The notes below the pieces were generated by a model that worked only from the letters and a program-made list of their open reading frames with translations, did no database searches and was not told the DNA's origin. Below are positions 24,257-37,105 of a stretch of 64,000 bases of DNA, in pieces (the stretch's first letter is position 1; the number at the start of each line of letters is the position of its first letter). Origin of the DNA: Paracyclopina nana (Eukaryota > Arthropoda > Copepoda > Cyclopoida > Cyclopettidae); assembly GCA_019096065.1 (NCBI GenBank), contig JAGUCH010000001.1, forward strand, positions 12,710,001-12,774,000. The letters run 5' to 3'. A program made the position numbers and the translations under genes.

Positions 24257-24513
24257 AGCAGATTTAAAATCGTTGTTATTCAAATTTCCCTATTATAAAA
24301 CTCATGTGACTAGGCATTAAAAACCAAATACGTTGTTGCAAAACACGATGTAATAAGTAGACGAGATTGGCTCTAACAGGAGTCGAAGTAGCAGTAGTAG
24401 CTACGATGGCAAGAAAAAAGGAGTATTACAGTGACGACAGCGACAAAGGCCACAAAAATGGCCGACATCGATACCCGCATCATCATCATCATCACCACGG
24501 TGAATTTCGAGCA

Positions 24514-25601
24514 TCAGCTGATGTTGTTTTTGGTCAGATCAATGTCTTCTTGAGACTCGTCTGATAGGCCTTCGGAGATGAACCGTTTCAGGGATCGTGG
24601 CAGCTCTAATTGCTCAATTTGGTCTTCTCGGCTCAAATGCCTCAGGATGACGGATCTGCAACGGTCCTGTATGGACAGAAACTCTCGTTTCGTCACCCCG
24701 AGGGCCATTTCCGTTTTGGCTGCAGTGCTGCAAATGATTGGATAGAGTGGCTCCTCAATGTCCGCGAGGCCACTGAAGGCTACTCCGAGGTTGACACCAT
24801 CCTTGTAGTAGGCAAGTGTGCCAGCAATGCCATCAAAATACAAGCCGATGGTGGTCGAGATGTTTTCCTTGAATGACTTGGTGTATTGTCTGTAGCTGCC
24901 TCCGTGCCAAAGGAAGCCTTTATGCGAGAGGCCCCAGCTTTCGTTGTTCTCGCCGAGCATGTTCACGAAGGCGTCCACGTGTAGCCTGGCGCTCTTTGTA
25001 CCAATTCCGAACATCATGCTACAGGCGTAAAAAATTGTAAGGAATCGCACGCATCGCGAATTCCGATAATTGCTTACCTCGTTCCGAAAATACGTTGGGA
25101 TACGTTCAACTCCCAGTAGTATCTTCCATTGTTGAGCATCCTAGTACCTCTGACTCCTGCTGTCCCGTTGCTCCAATTGGGATGAAAGTGAGCGATTCTT
25201 CGCTTTGGCCCGTATAAGCAGACCTCGTGGGACTTTGCCTTGAGGTCCCAGGTCCAATTGTCGTCACAACCATTGGCTAGAGGATGGTGGGCTTCCACGC
25301 CTCGACGAAAGCACTTGGATGACTGAAGCATTGGCCCAGAGGCTGGCTCCGTCCTTCGATTCACGTCTTCTTCCACCATGGCATTCACCTAAACAGAAGA
25401 GGAGGAGCATGCTTCAATTTGCAATGGCAGCGATTTTTCGTTCAGCTTGTGATTGAAACACGACACTTGTGCATTAATATGTACGTATAGCGAGAGTCGC
25501 GCGCGCAGCGCTTGCTTGGGACGTGGCAGCCGTACGAAATAAAATCAGACACATACCTCTTCGTCGTCGTCTTCTTCGTTACCACCACTGGCACCATACA
25601 T
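24514..25601 (-). CDS. SPSB3: SPRY domain and SOCS-box protein, SPSB3 type
   Basis: Three exons, minus strand: 25557-25601, 25078-25388, 24514-25018, total 286 residues. The SPRY/B30.2 domain spans roughly residues 40-225 (NWTWDLKAKSHEVCLYGP, GTRMLNNGRYYWELNVSQRIFGTSMMFGIGT, WGLSHKGFLWHGG). The wording LLGE-like NMLGENNESWGLSHKG points to SPSB3 rather than SPSB1/2/4. A C-terminal SOCS box follows (IQDRCRSVILRHL, LELPRSLKRFI). Such proteins are substrate adaptors of Cullin-5/Elongin-BC ubiquitin ligases. The N-terminus is very acidic (NEEDDDEE) and the C-terminal tail is acidic too. The stop is about 257 bp from the carboxylesterase stop (convergent). The 5' end faces PITHD1 across 528 bp, so the pair may share a promoter region. 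Confidence 0.9.
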
Positions 25602-26129
25602 TGCTCACTCCATTATTGTGGATTGCCACACAAATACATGTAGAAACGAGTTAGCTGTTTCTATGCTTTCTTGGCCTCTCGTTCGAAAGCTCTCTCTCTC
25701 CTCCCGGTGAAGCTCTTCTCGATCGGCTCGGGAGGAGCTTTCTACCTCAGCCATGACTTTTGCTATGTGTACGAGTTTTGAGGGTGTGGATCGAAGGTGA
25801 ATTGACGAAACCTAGACAGGGCTTTCCGCAATCTCATTGAGTGAATTGTGCGATCACCTCCTTTCTAGCATCAAAACAGAATGAAAACATTATACTTGAA
25901 TGGCTACAATTTCTGAGTAGATTGTGCTTGCTTTCCACCATGACTTACATCTCTAGAAAAAATCTCTAGCAATATTTTTCTTGCTACACATGTGGGTGTG
26001 ATTCACCCTTCAGGTAAATGAGACACTATAACTGGCTTTTATCGCCAGTTTTTGGCGAGCGTTATCAAAACAAAACCCACCGCGTTCAAAAATGTAAACA
26101 AATCTCGCAAAACAATATTTTTACAAATC
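25602..26129. promoter_or_regulatory. Divergent promoter region of SPSB3-like and PITHD1
   Basis: 528 bp between two oppositely oriented start codons. It has a mirror-like stretch near 25690-25740 (CTCTCTCCTCCCGGTGAAGCTC and GGAGGAGC) rich in CT/GA, as in GAGA-factor-type arthropod promoters. The bidirectional role is inference from spacing. Confidence 0.4.
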
Positions 26130-26931
26130 ATGAGTGATCACCAGCATAGCCATGGGTGCGGTTGTGGCCATGGAAAGGCTGGCCTTCAAGGCGAAGAGTT
26201 GGGATTTCAGTATTCGCTGTACCAAAAAATCGATTTGGACATTGTCACTTGCCTCAATGAAGCGGTCGAGAACTCGGGCCGATCTGTGTTCAAGCCATGG
26301 GAAGACCGAAAAAATCGAGAAAATGTAAGTGATTTTCCCGTTTACGTCGAACCATCCAAATACAACTGTAAAAAATATAACCTATCTTTAATTCTTAGAT
26401 TGAATAATTTGGGAATTATTCATGTTTTTTCCAGTTTGTCAGTTCAGACGCAGATGAAGAGCTCCTGTTTAACATTCCTTTTACTGGCAACGTCAAACTG
26501 AAAGGACTCATAATTATGGGAGGAGAAGATGGCCACCACCCGTCTAATGTGAAGCTGTAAGACCGTTTTTCTCCTCTTGGGCCATCTGAACCTCATTCTC
26601 ATTTTGCAGCTTCAAGAACAGACCTCACATGACATTTGATGATGCTCAAGGCAGCTGTGATCAAGCATTCGACCTCGTTGCTGACCACGAAGGGACCCTC
26701 GAATACGCGACCAAAGTCGTCACTTTTTCCTCCGTCCATCACTTGTCACTCTATTTTGCTAGCAATTTCGGAGAGGACGTGACCAAGATCTATTATATAG
26801 GTCTCAAGGGAGAATTTACGCCCGGTCATAAAACCGGAGTTGTGAATGCCGTTTATGAAGCCAGGCCTATGATGAAGGACCATAAGCAAGACCTTCCGCA
26901 AGAGAGCTTGGCCAGAGGGCCGCAGTTCTAA
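26130..26931 (+). CDS. PITHD1: PITH domain-containing protein 1
   Basis: Three exons 26130-26324, 26435-26556, 26610-26931, total 212 residues against 211 in human. The N-terminus is His/Cys/Gly-rich (HSHGCGCGHG), as in the vertebrate protein, then the PITH (proteasome-interacting thioredoxin C-terminal) domain covers the rest: IDLDIVTCLNEAVENSGRSVFKPWEDR, ADEELLFNIPFTGNVKLKG, MTFDDAQG, TKIYYIGLKGEFTP. PITH proteins are linked to the 26S proteasome. The start at 26130 matches the ortholog start; an in-frame upstream frame from 26052 is not needed. Stop lies 130 bp from the long-form ESRP stop on the opposite strand. Confidence 0.96.
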
Positions 26932-27061
26932 AAAATATTTTCTTTAATTGCTATAACAGTATAAATGTGGTAACAAAAGGTAATACATACGAAGGAGGGT
27001 AACAAAAACTAACTAACAATGTAATGTTGTTGCGTGCCACGTCAACTCGACTGGATGGCGA

Positions 27062-30000
27062 TCAAGTGGGGTAAACTTCGACGCAACGAGTGATTTCCAC
27101 TTTGTGACTATTTTTCTGCTTGTTGACAATGCTGGTCGGCTTGATCTCTGCTCCAGCCACCGAGGATGACGACGACGAGGAGATAGGCGATGCTGCCATC
27201 GGTGGAGACGTAATGAGAGTTGCTTGAGCAGGGTTTGGGCCTAGGAAATGCCCGTTTTCGTTGGGTATGTTTGACATCTAAACAAATTATGCAGGGTGCA
27301 TTTCTCGTGAAACATTAGTTCTTGTTCAATCACTTACCAACTGATGCTGGAGGCCAAAATAGTTGTTAGGGCTCATGGGGGGAGATGGGTAAGGCCAATA
27401 GAGCAGAGACATGTGCGGTGGAAGGCCATAGGCTCCGGCAGGTGGAGGTCTCAGGCCATTTCCATTTGCATAGCCAAACATTGAGTTGAACAATGCTCCT
27501 CCTACAAAAGCCAAATGTTATATGCTGATATCGCTAAAAATCGTGGAATGGGTAAAACGGTTGCAGCAAAGCTCATACTTTTCGGAAAGTTGGTTAGTTT
27601 AAAAAAAGTGATCTAGCTTAATTTTTTGAGTTGTTACCTGCTTCCTAGAATGGACGTGTGACACATGCTTGCGGAAATGTGGATGAACCCTTTCTCCAAA
27701 TACTCCACCAAGGCATTGAAGTAGTAAGACAGCACACAATTTGATCCTTGTTAATTACTGAAACCACCCGGAACCCGTCCGCCACGACAACCAACAAAGC
27801 AGGAAGAATGTCACCAACCACAGTGCACCTTTCAACAAATTCTCCAACCAGATATGCGTGGTGGGGATTTTATTTAGTAGTAGTATTTGTCTACATATCC
27901 CACGATAACTAGTACAGTAGAAGCTTAAATACGGTATTAGGATAGAGTAGTGGTAGAGGTGTAGTACGTAAAGAGTGTGTGCAAACATTTATTTTGTAGA
28001 AGGCCTAATTTCGCTCATGATATGTATCATTCAGCCAACAAAAAGTGGTAAACTTGTGCATTGAAAACAGAACTGGTAAAAACATTCGTTGTTCCTTTTT
28101 ACATTAGTAGTTATACGTATGATATAGAGGGAATACATTTCTTTCATGATGGTACACATTTTGAGGGGGCAAAAGTGGCGTTTTTCGTAGTCTCTCCGTA
28201 AATAGGTATGTTTTCGGAAAACAAGATGACATAGGAAAAATATCTTTTACTCTCACTATATATGCAGTGTTGCTTTTATGGGCAAATAGTAGTAGTAGCG
28301 CGGTACAATTGCACCCACAACCATATTACACACATACTCCCGATCCACGCAGCAAAAGGTAAAACGAACGCACCCCCAAAATTCGTTTTACACAGCTGCG
28401 CAGCATTGCCGATACCCAGTTAGTAGAGGATAAAGTAGCTATTATAAACTGGTATACATTTATGTATATCGTTGCATTTGGAGAGCTATAGAGCATGGAA
28501 GGCAATTCAGGAGGTTCTTCTAGGGGGCTGTTGTTAAGCTTGTTGCTGCTCGTTTTTCACGGTTGACAGGCCGTAAAAACCGCGAAAGGGGTACTTTATC
28601 AAAAGTAAGGCCAGAAGCCATATAATATGTGTGTTAGCTGCAAGAGTGGGAAAACCAATAACAAGGACTCTAAAAAAGGGAAAAATAGCTAAGAGAGCAG
28701 CAACTGAAAATTTTGCGAGATTCCTAATTCATCGGTTGTAGGTGGTTGGACCAGCAGATATGGTGGCTGCGCTCAATCCGTAACTAGCGCGCTTGGCACT
28801 TTCGTCATCACCATGCACGGCAGCTACAGAGGGATTGCTCCCATTGAAAGCTTGCTCAAAGGAGCGTTTAGCTGGACGGGGACCAATGAGACCTTGCTGG
28901 CCTCCCGTCGTTGTCATGAACAACCTCTGAGCAGCGAGCTGGTTTTGCAAAAGCTGCTGCTGCTGCAGCTGAAACTGCTGCTGCGCTGCCAGTGCCTGGT
29001 TATAGGCCATGAGACCCACAGGCTGTTGTCTTAAGGGCATCAGGCCTGTGGGATTCATGAAAAAGGCTGCTTGTTGCGCTTGTAAACCGAAGAGAGCGCT
29101 CATATCTGCTGTGCTGGACGTGGTAACGGGAGTGTAGGGTCGCACAGCCTGCTGTTGAGGCTGGCTGCTCTGGGTTGGTGGCCTGAGGCCAAGCTGGCTC
29201 GAGGAGTCTGGAAACCCAAATGCCTGAGGTGAGGGATTCAACAACAGAAACGGTGATTGCATTTGCGACGCGAATGTTGCAGCCATGTTAGGATCAAACC
29301 CGTGCCCAAGAGTAGAGGCCTGAGGCTGAGAGGTGAACATACCCGGAGGCAGGAGGCCGGAGGCCAAGGCTGCCGCAGCCATCGACTGCTGTTGATTCGT
29401 TGCAGCCTGAACGGTTGTTGCTGAGGACGAAGTCTTGACTGGCGAGGCCGCGACGGAGGCCGCGAGGGCGGCCACGGCTGCCGTGTTGCCAGTGAGGACG
29501 TGGTTCATGTCCTCGCCTGAGCACTGGAACACCTCGATGTATCGTTGTTTCTTGCCGAAGACCATGTAGTGGTGGTGCCGTTGGTGGGCTGCCTGGTAGG
29601 CTGCACTCTCACTGCTCATCTGAATGAAAGCCTCTCCAGACGGTTGGCCCTACAAAGTGAAATGCAGCCAGCGCCTCGTAAATCATAGGCTTGTAGCATG
29701 GATATACTATCACTCACTTGAGCATTGTAAACCATGTGCACTCCTTGGTAGACGATGCTTTTAGCATGGTCACCCAGGAATTCCAGGATGTGCTCAACTT
29801 GGGCTTCGTACGGAAGACCTCGCAGCCGGATGCAGTCCTTCCTCGTTCCGGCTGTGATCATTTGCTGTGGAAGCACTGGGACTGACGATGCCAAGGCCTG
29901 GTTTGGCAAATGTGGTATCAGCGGAATGTTGTTGGTCACAGCTACTGGTGGGGGAGTGGGCAGCACTCCGTTTGTCATAGGATTGTGATGCTTGGCTCCG

Positions 30001-32181
30001 GAGTGCTTCTCCATCGTTCGATTTAATACCTGATACAATCAAGACAATGTTAAGGCCAAAAATCGTCACTGAAGCTCATAGTTCGTATACCTGTTGGACT
30101 TCTGCGGTGGTCGATCTGAAAAGCTCTATGTACCGAGAGCCCATGTTTTCCTTGTGCTTCTGGAGGGCTTTATCCGCGTCCTCCTCTTCTGACAGGAGAA
30201 CGAAAGCATCGCCTGTGGCTCTGCCGTCGGGCTTCTTCACAAAAAGTACCCCATCCTCTCCGTCCACTAAACTGCACGCATTTTCGCCGGCGGCGAAGAA
30301 ATCAATCTGGAAAAAGTATGGGATATTACTATAGGCCTTCGGGGAAAGCTGTTTTCCATGAAAATGGAACTCACCACTTGTTTTGCGGTAGCATCGTACG
30401 GAAGTCCTCTCATTCGAATAATGACTTGAGCTTTGCGAGACAGGAATTGCTGGGCCTCGAGGTTGTTACCTAGAAGACGAACGACAGTCCTGGGATTAGG
30501 GAACTTTCCCACGCTTAAGGCCCCGGGGGCAGTTGGATAAAAGAGCGCGGTTGCGGTGGGTAAAAACTCGGGCCTATGGTAATACTGCTCCTGCAGCATC
30601 ATTAATTGCAGCTGCACTTTTTGCTCAAGATTTTCAACAGTAGCAACTGGGAAAAGGTCGCTGTTCACCATCAAAGGTTCGGTTTTGGCCGCACTGGGAT
30701 TTTCTTCCGTATTCGCACCCGTTGGGGAACTGGCAGACGCTGCGCTTTCCGTGTTCATTATCAGAATCGTAGTTATTGGCAAACAAGATTCCAGATAAGA
30801 GCCGTCTGCTATACAGAAGGCTGATAGTTTGTTGCGTTTAAAAGCAGCAAAATGAGCGGAAAAGGTTGGATTGGTTTTTAACTAAATTGCAAAACACTTC
30901 AGCTTTAGCAGCAGTAGTACAGCCAAGGTTATTTACTGCACTCTAGGAATTGCAGATAACAACTCAAGATATCTGAGGACAAGGGTCAAGTTGCTCCAAT
31001 CGCAAGCGCTCAAACAAGAAACTGGTCTTTTACCGCCTGCCACGTTGATAAAGTCTTCCCCAGTCGCTTTGTAGACCTCGATATAGCGATTCCCGATGTG
31101 GTGCTTATGTCTTCTCAAAGCGAAATCTCGATGCGCCACGCTGTCAAACAGCACCAAAGCTTCTCCATTTCTACGCCCTTGGCTGCTCAGGCACAGTGCC
31201 ACGCCGCCCCTGTAACTCGGTGTAATAATGGATGAGTGGAATATGGCAAAAACTCGCCTACCTTGCCACATTGAGGCCGATAAAGAATCTGGCAATGTCT
31301 TGATCTGATGCCTGCCAAGGAAGCCCTCTGGCTCTAACGCAGCAATTCGAATCCACCAAGTCTTCTCTCGAGCGGATGCTCTGCTCAAGCTTCTCACGCA
31401 CTTGGTCAGGCTCGTGTAGCTTGACTTCTGCAATCAAGGAGTAACTGCAAATGGGCCTTTAATATGCACGCTTAATTTGTAGTACGTACCATCACAGATG
31501 AGTTTGTGCAAAATTCTGGCCATGGCTTGCATGTGCTTCTCCGCAAGCATGAGGTCGGCATCTGTCTCAAGACCAAGGACTGGAAAAAAGGCTCAAAGAA
31601 TTACTCCCCCCAAAAATCATGTGAAACGCTGCTTCTAGTTACATTTGAGCATGTCGTCCACGCAGGACACGGTGACGTCTGGATGGGCAGCGGTGAATTC
31701 CTTCCTCAGGTCGTGGAAGCGACTATAGTAGGGCGGTAACGTGATGTCTTTTCGGAATGCCTCTGGGAAGAGGCACTGGCGAATGGCCAAGGGGCCGTCT
31801 GTGACCAAGCAGAACGAACTGAGGCCTTTGGAGGCCAGCTCCCGGTCGAATTGGTGAAGCACCGCGTCCAAATGGGGTGCGGCTTTGATGTCCGCCTCGG
31901 TGAGACCGTAGTCTTCCCTGCATTGCTCCGACAGTAGGTTCTCGTTGATGTCCGAGGTCGACGGCCTCACGTGGTAGGTGTGCTGGGCGATGACCTGCAA
32001 GGAAAGCCGTCAGCCTCGCAAAAAACTCGGCAAGTGCGTTTTAGCCGGTCCATCCTACCTTGTTCTCCTTGGTGTCAATGATGGCGTAGAGCAAGTAGAC
32101 GATTTGCTCCTCGTCCGAGCCGAGGTCGGGTCCATTTTGGCCGGCTGAGACCGCGTGGAAGAGGACGAGGTGGTTGTCCAT
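27062..32181 (-). CDS. ESRP: Epithelial splicing regulatory protein (ESRP/Fusilli), two possible C-termini
   Basis: Nine exons, minus strand: 32059-32181, 31643-31994, 31490-31579, 31262-31427, 31034-31209, 30375-30646, 30091-30306, 29718-30029, 28729-29649, giving 875 residues. Order: RNase-H-like N-terminal domain ([28 protein letters not shown]), then three quasi-RRMs: [18 protein letters not shown] (about 207-300), [15 protein letters not shown] (378-463), [18 protein letters not shown] (530-620). The linker between RRM1 and RRM2 is longer than in vertebrates. A Gln/Ala-rich tail follows. Two further exons, 27338-27501 and 27062-27277, encode [13 protein letters not shown], the C-terminal PSPPxSP signature of ESRPs, and join in phase if exon 9 uses an internal donor (candidates at 28812, CATG|GTGATG, or 28893). 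Reading through exon 9 instead stops at 28729. ESRPs are nuclear, bind GU-rich RNA and control epithelial alternative splicing. Confidence 0.95.
27502..28728. other. Alternative intron / 3' UTR of ESRP
   Basis: This stretch is 3' UTR in the short ESRP form and intron in the long form. It contains minus-strand AATAAA hexamers near 27868 and 27988. AT-rich, with TAGTAG and GTAGTAGTAG short repeats around 28286-28300. No coding signal was seen. Confidence 0.4.
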
Positions 32182-35100
32182 GGATAGTTTGTTTTATCTC
32201 AGCAGAATTGCATGTCCGAAGAAGTTGTCATGGTGGAAAGTGGCAACAGGTAGTTGATGATCGAGGAGGGGCCGTCGGCGTGCCACGTCGTGGAGTAGCC
32301 CTTCGACAGGTACGACGGCGGCTACAGGTGAACGAGCAAGTGAAAGGAAGGCATGTTCATACATCCACTAGCTAGCTAGTGCGCTACAAGCTAAGAACGA
32401 ACGGACGGACGGACTGGAGTAGTCATGACGACCCTCCTCATCTTCGCAGCATCGTTGGAGGCTGCAACGGCACTATGTGCCACGTTAAAACGTCGCTGTA
32501 CTGCAGCCCACCTTCATGTGCCATCAAGACATTCTTGCATTGCACGTCTTCACCATCTCCTTTTTACTCCACTATGCACTAGCTGATTTCTCGGATATGC
32601 AAGAAGCCAGTCGCGAAATGGATGACGGAAAATGCTAGTGACAGTTGATACCCCCCATTCATACCTTGCTTTTTACTCCATCAAAAATCGATCGCTGAGA
32701 GAGGAATCTCACGCATTCGATGCTGCTGAAGGTGCATTACGCACACAGAGGCCGAATCAGCCTCGATTTCCTTGCTGGCCCGAAAAGTGGCCTTCAATGC
32801 ACTATTTGGGACACACACTTTGACTCCTTTCTCATTTGCTTCTTCTGTCCAGCAAAAGGAGAATCGATCATGATGACCCAGCGATTATTTTTGAGCATAT
32901 TTCCATGGCCAACTATGGCCAATGGACACCAATAAAACTCACACCTACCGAGCTTTTATAGCTAGGACTCATCTTGGCATATTCATCGTTCGCATGTCCT
33001 TACTTTGAGCCCATCATTGCATCGCCATCTTGGCTCACTTCCAACTGTAATCATCCTAGGACTTTGCCAGATTACTGGTGGATATGTAAAATAGCTGCAT
33101 ACCATGCCTTTTGATATCCTGGCCCTAGTAAAAAATGACCGAGCGATTAAAAATGGCACTTAGCAGCCTCCTCATGCTATGCTGCACGACCTAGCTTGTC
33201 CAGCCTCCCATCTGATTTATGCTTGAACATTTTTCTCAAACTCGAAGTGACATTTGCAGAAAAACCCTTGCTAACTGAGCCGTTAAGAGCCTGCACAAAA
33301 AGTTTGGGTAGACAAAAGCAGCCTTCAGCGTATTTCTGTCTTAACGTCCTCTCTAATCCGCGATTAGCCCTGCTCTGAAATGGAAAAGTGGTATTACCCG
33401 GAAAAATCAAATATGCGGCTTTGGCTTTTGCAATCGTGCAAAAAAGGAGTTTTGATGGTACATGCAAAAATTGGCGTGCGGAGGCAAATGTTACGCTTCA
33501 TAACGTTCTCTGTGTGGTTGCGTGTCAAGCAAGAGTTATCGTTGCGATCGAGTGGAAACAATCTCAGTTCACCTTCTCAATCCTCTTCGAAAAATGTAAA
33601 ATTGTGTAGTGAGAACGTTCAAAACGAGATTTATTGCTTGATTTTTCTCGCATGAAGGAGCGCACATTTTGGGTAAGTTTCACCTCGTCACGTCCGCCAT
33701 ATGGAGCCAAAAAACTTGAGCAGCGAGCAGCGCGTGTGTGCATATGGATTTTCAAGTCAATATATTTTGCTCAGACCCTCTTCAGACGTATTAAGCGTAA
33801 ACAAATCTGAAAAAGTGGCTTTTTTCCCAGACTTAGCCACGTAGTAGCAGTAGCTCGTATGAGCTCCAAGTTTTTATAGTTCTTTTGGCTGGCCTAGCTA
33901 GCGGTTGGCAGCATCACATTCTTCAAAGCAATATACCATACGTAGTATCGCGTCCCCTAGTTTGGAATGGCCAGGAGCATGAATAATTTCTGACCGCAGC
34001 AAATTGTCTACTTTTGCCGACTTATGACTTGAATTCTGCCTCGTGGAAATATACTGCATTACAAGCCATGCATTGTTTGAGCCATTAGGTATGAATAACG
34101 ATAGCGGAGCCTCGACTCTTATTACAAGGCAAAGATCTTCTATAAACCTGCTAGAATTACGAGCAAATGCAAGTCTATATGCGCTGCAGTAAGTACGTGG
34201 TAGAAGATAGTAGCAGTTACGAGAGAGTTTTTGTACAATTTCCTGAATGGTATTGTGTGTGTTTGCCTTGCTTTCATATCTCGTATTGGTTTTGTTGTGC
34301 TTTCTCAACTTTTTCAATTATTTCAGTTGCCAGCTATTTAACTTTCTTTTTCCCCCTGCTCTCCTTATCTTCGTTCCATAAACCTTTGTTTTAATGCAAA
34401 TTCGTGCACTTATCCAACTTTTCTCTGAATGATTAAGACTAATTCAATCGGCACAGAAGCTAAGCCAAGTTTGAGCACATCTCGTACAAATATCAACTTC
34501 ACTTATTGATTTGTGAATCTAAATCATGATTTTATGCTAACAAATTGATCATGGAAATGAAGCCTATTGAAATTATGGAGAGTCAAAATCTGGAGTAGTA
34601 ATATAGTTCATTAGATGCCAATATCATGTCGTAACCTTTCATGTTACAAAAATTTCCTTTCCCTGATAATCGATAAATTAACTCCTCTTCATATAGACTC
34701 TCTAGCTGCACTGAGAAGGGCTTCATCTTTAGGTTTTACGCCACTGGATGATTTTAACTTTAAAAAAGGGTTCACTGAAACATTTTTTTGCGAGAGCCAA
34801 ACGTGATGCGCTCATCTTACATTTAGAGAGTGCAGCATACAAAATACTGTGTGCGGACATTTTTTTGAAATCTTTAACACATTCCTACATGCTCAGCAGG
34901 CATCCAAAGCAGAAATTCAAAAGAAATTGCAATGAGCTTGACACCCTCCATTGTTGGTCAAGCAGAGTGTATTGCATGTGTACGGTTGTACAATTTGACC
35001 CTACCAAACTGGAATGCTGTAAATTACACAAGAGGCACGACGGAGCGTGCTTAAGTACCAGCCTTACGCCAAGTGAACAAGAAGGCATATTTTTCTTTGA

Positions 35101-37105
35101 TGTAGGGGAAATGTTCTCACTTTGTTTTGTCTGTGAAATGAAACTGAATCAATTCTAGAGCTGACATTTCTTTCATCTGCCTCAAAAGATTGGAGACTTT
35201 TTTGAAAGGTCGCACACTGTAGCTATTAATAGAATTCTCGGGGTTTTTCTGTTCTCTGCTGTGCGTGAGTCCGTCTTTTCAGATGGGGCGTATCTTGTAG
35301 GATGCCGCGTGTCTGTTATCCTCCTTCTTAGTGTTGATATCTTTTTCTTTGGGGCGAGTCCCCAAAAAGCCATTTTTGGCCAAAATGGTTGGTGCCAACT
35401 AAACTGATTATGCATAGTATGAAAAGCTGGTTAAAAAATACGGCAGCAAAATAAGGCTGTTTTTATGGTGGTGCGAAATGCTCGTCTAGAAATAGATTGC
35501 TAAGAATATACGCGTTAATGCGCAGCAGAAATAGATGCACGAAATTAATTTATCCTCATGAAGTAAAAGTTAAGCTCAAAATAAGAATGAATTTTTTTTG
35601 AATTGTTAGTGACTCCAGTTTGCATCCTGTCCGGTGATCTTTCGCTCGAAAAACTCCAGTGATGACATCACACATTGAATAAAACCACTTCTAAGTTTGT
35701 TATAAATCTCAAACGTATTTCTGCAGACACACTCGATCTAAATTTATCTTCTGCTTTGACAGATACTAAATGACAGGTTTCATGTTTTCTCTCGGATATC
35801 GGTTTTTGCAGCCATCCAAAAAATGTACTCTGCTGCTGCTCTGATGATTGAGCGTTGAGTGAACGAACAGCCCGCAATTTTAATTTTCGTAAGGATTTTT
35901 CTGAACAATGGAAAATTATGGTGAGTCATGTGTGAGCCGAAATAGCCTGAAAACTTATGCCTCGAGACATTCCATGATCAAAGCAGTTGCATGATTAGGT
36001 GTTCCCTCTTTCGATATTAAGCAGCCTTCATAGCACTAGGAATACATATAAGTAGTGTTTTGTTGCATTTTTCAATAAAGTAGCGCTTAAGATTTATCGA
36101 GCCCCACATAACTAAAGACTCTTGAGCAATTGTGCATTTCCATTTTCAACCTAATTTCAAAGGCAAGTTTGAAAATTACAGCATGTGTGTTTCTGAAGTC
36201 CAAGCTCCTATAACTGTATGGAGCACCCAAATCCGACAACCTCATCAAACGCATCGTTCTTTGTATCGAAGATCAAATAGCACCAAGAGCAGGAGGAGAT
36301 GTATGAAAAGAGAGAGTAGTCTGTGCACATGACAAAGTGAAAAATGACGTTTGTCCATGCAGCTTGCAGGGAATGCATGTGAGGAAAGCTCCTTTGGGAT
36401 CCTACCCCCCTCCTTATTGCATGTCCAGCATGAGTCAGTCGAAGTTCACATTCTGAAGGATAATCACGGTAAGCAGAAGCAGAATTTTTTAATGCTAGAA
36501 GCTCAGTATATATGCCTTGCTGCAGTAGCCATATATAATTGGAAAGCCCGTGAGTATGTGCATATGGATATACATAACGAAGCATAGTATATGGCAAAGT
36601 GCTCGCAAGTTGTGATGCTCCAGAGCTGCTTTCTTCCCTCATTCCCCTGTGCTTCCCATGAGAAGGTTTGCTTTTAGTTGCTCCCTGAAAATAGGGCCAT
36701 GGCTCCTTAATTGCGCGTCAATCTGCTTGCATGTGCATAGCCATGAAAAGTCCCGGACAGAAGGCCTCAAAAGTGACCCAAGTGTATTTCTCGTTGGGGG
36801 AGCGCTCGCCACTTCGTAGCCGTAGTCGTCGTCGACGTCGTCATCGTCGTTGCTGCTGTAGTCAGAGAGTAGAGAGGCGACCACCAGTTGGTAGAAGGCC
36901 GTCTCTAGGCGAGGACGACAACAACAAACGCGAACGTATAGCTTACTACTGTAGAAAATTGTAAGCCCAGTGCAAACAGTGAGCCTACAGAGAGAAAAGC
37001 ACCCGAGCATGTCGCTGCTGAGCTAGAAAATCGAGCAGCCTCTGTTCCCCTCGTGCGAGGCCGACTTTGCAACAACAAAGTATAAGCGATGCTTCAATTG
37101 CCGTG
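32182..37105. other. Divergent intergenic region between ESRP and PDE1
   Basis: Nearly 5 kb between the ESRP start (-) and the first coding exon of PDE1 (+). No frame with a recognisable domain on either strand; the longest (34748-35158 +) has random composition. Near 32399-32416 is an ACGG-type simple repeat (GGACGGACGGACTGG), and 36820-36860 is a CGT/CGA-rich simple sequence close to PDE1. Probably regulatory sequence for both genes plus possible 5' UTR exons. Confidence 0.4.

Noticed and set aside
24480..24500. CATCATCATCACCAC run resembling a His-tag-like coding repeat
   Set aside because: Lies between two stop codons in the esterase 3' UTR with no supporting gene; a simple CAT/CAC repeat.
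34748..35158. 136-codon frame (+) between ESRP and PDE1
   Set aside because: Random-looking composition with many Cys/His/Phe, no motif, no splice partners.
36815..36865. CGTCGTCGACGTCGTCATCG simple sequence as a possible regulatory site
   Set aside because: Low-complexity trinucleotide repeat; no evidence of function beyond being GC-rich upstream of PDE1.
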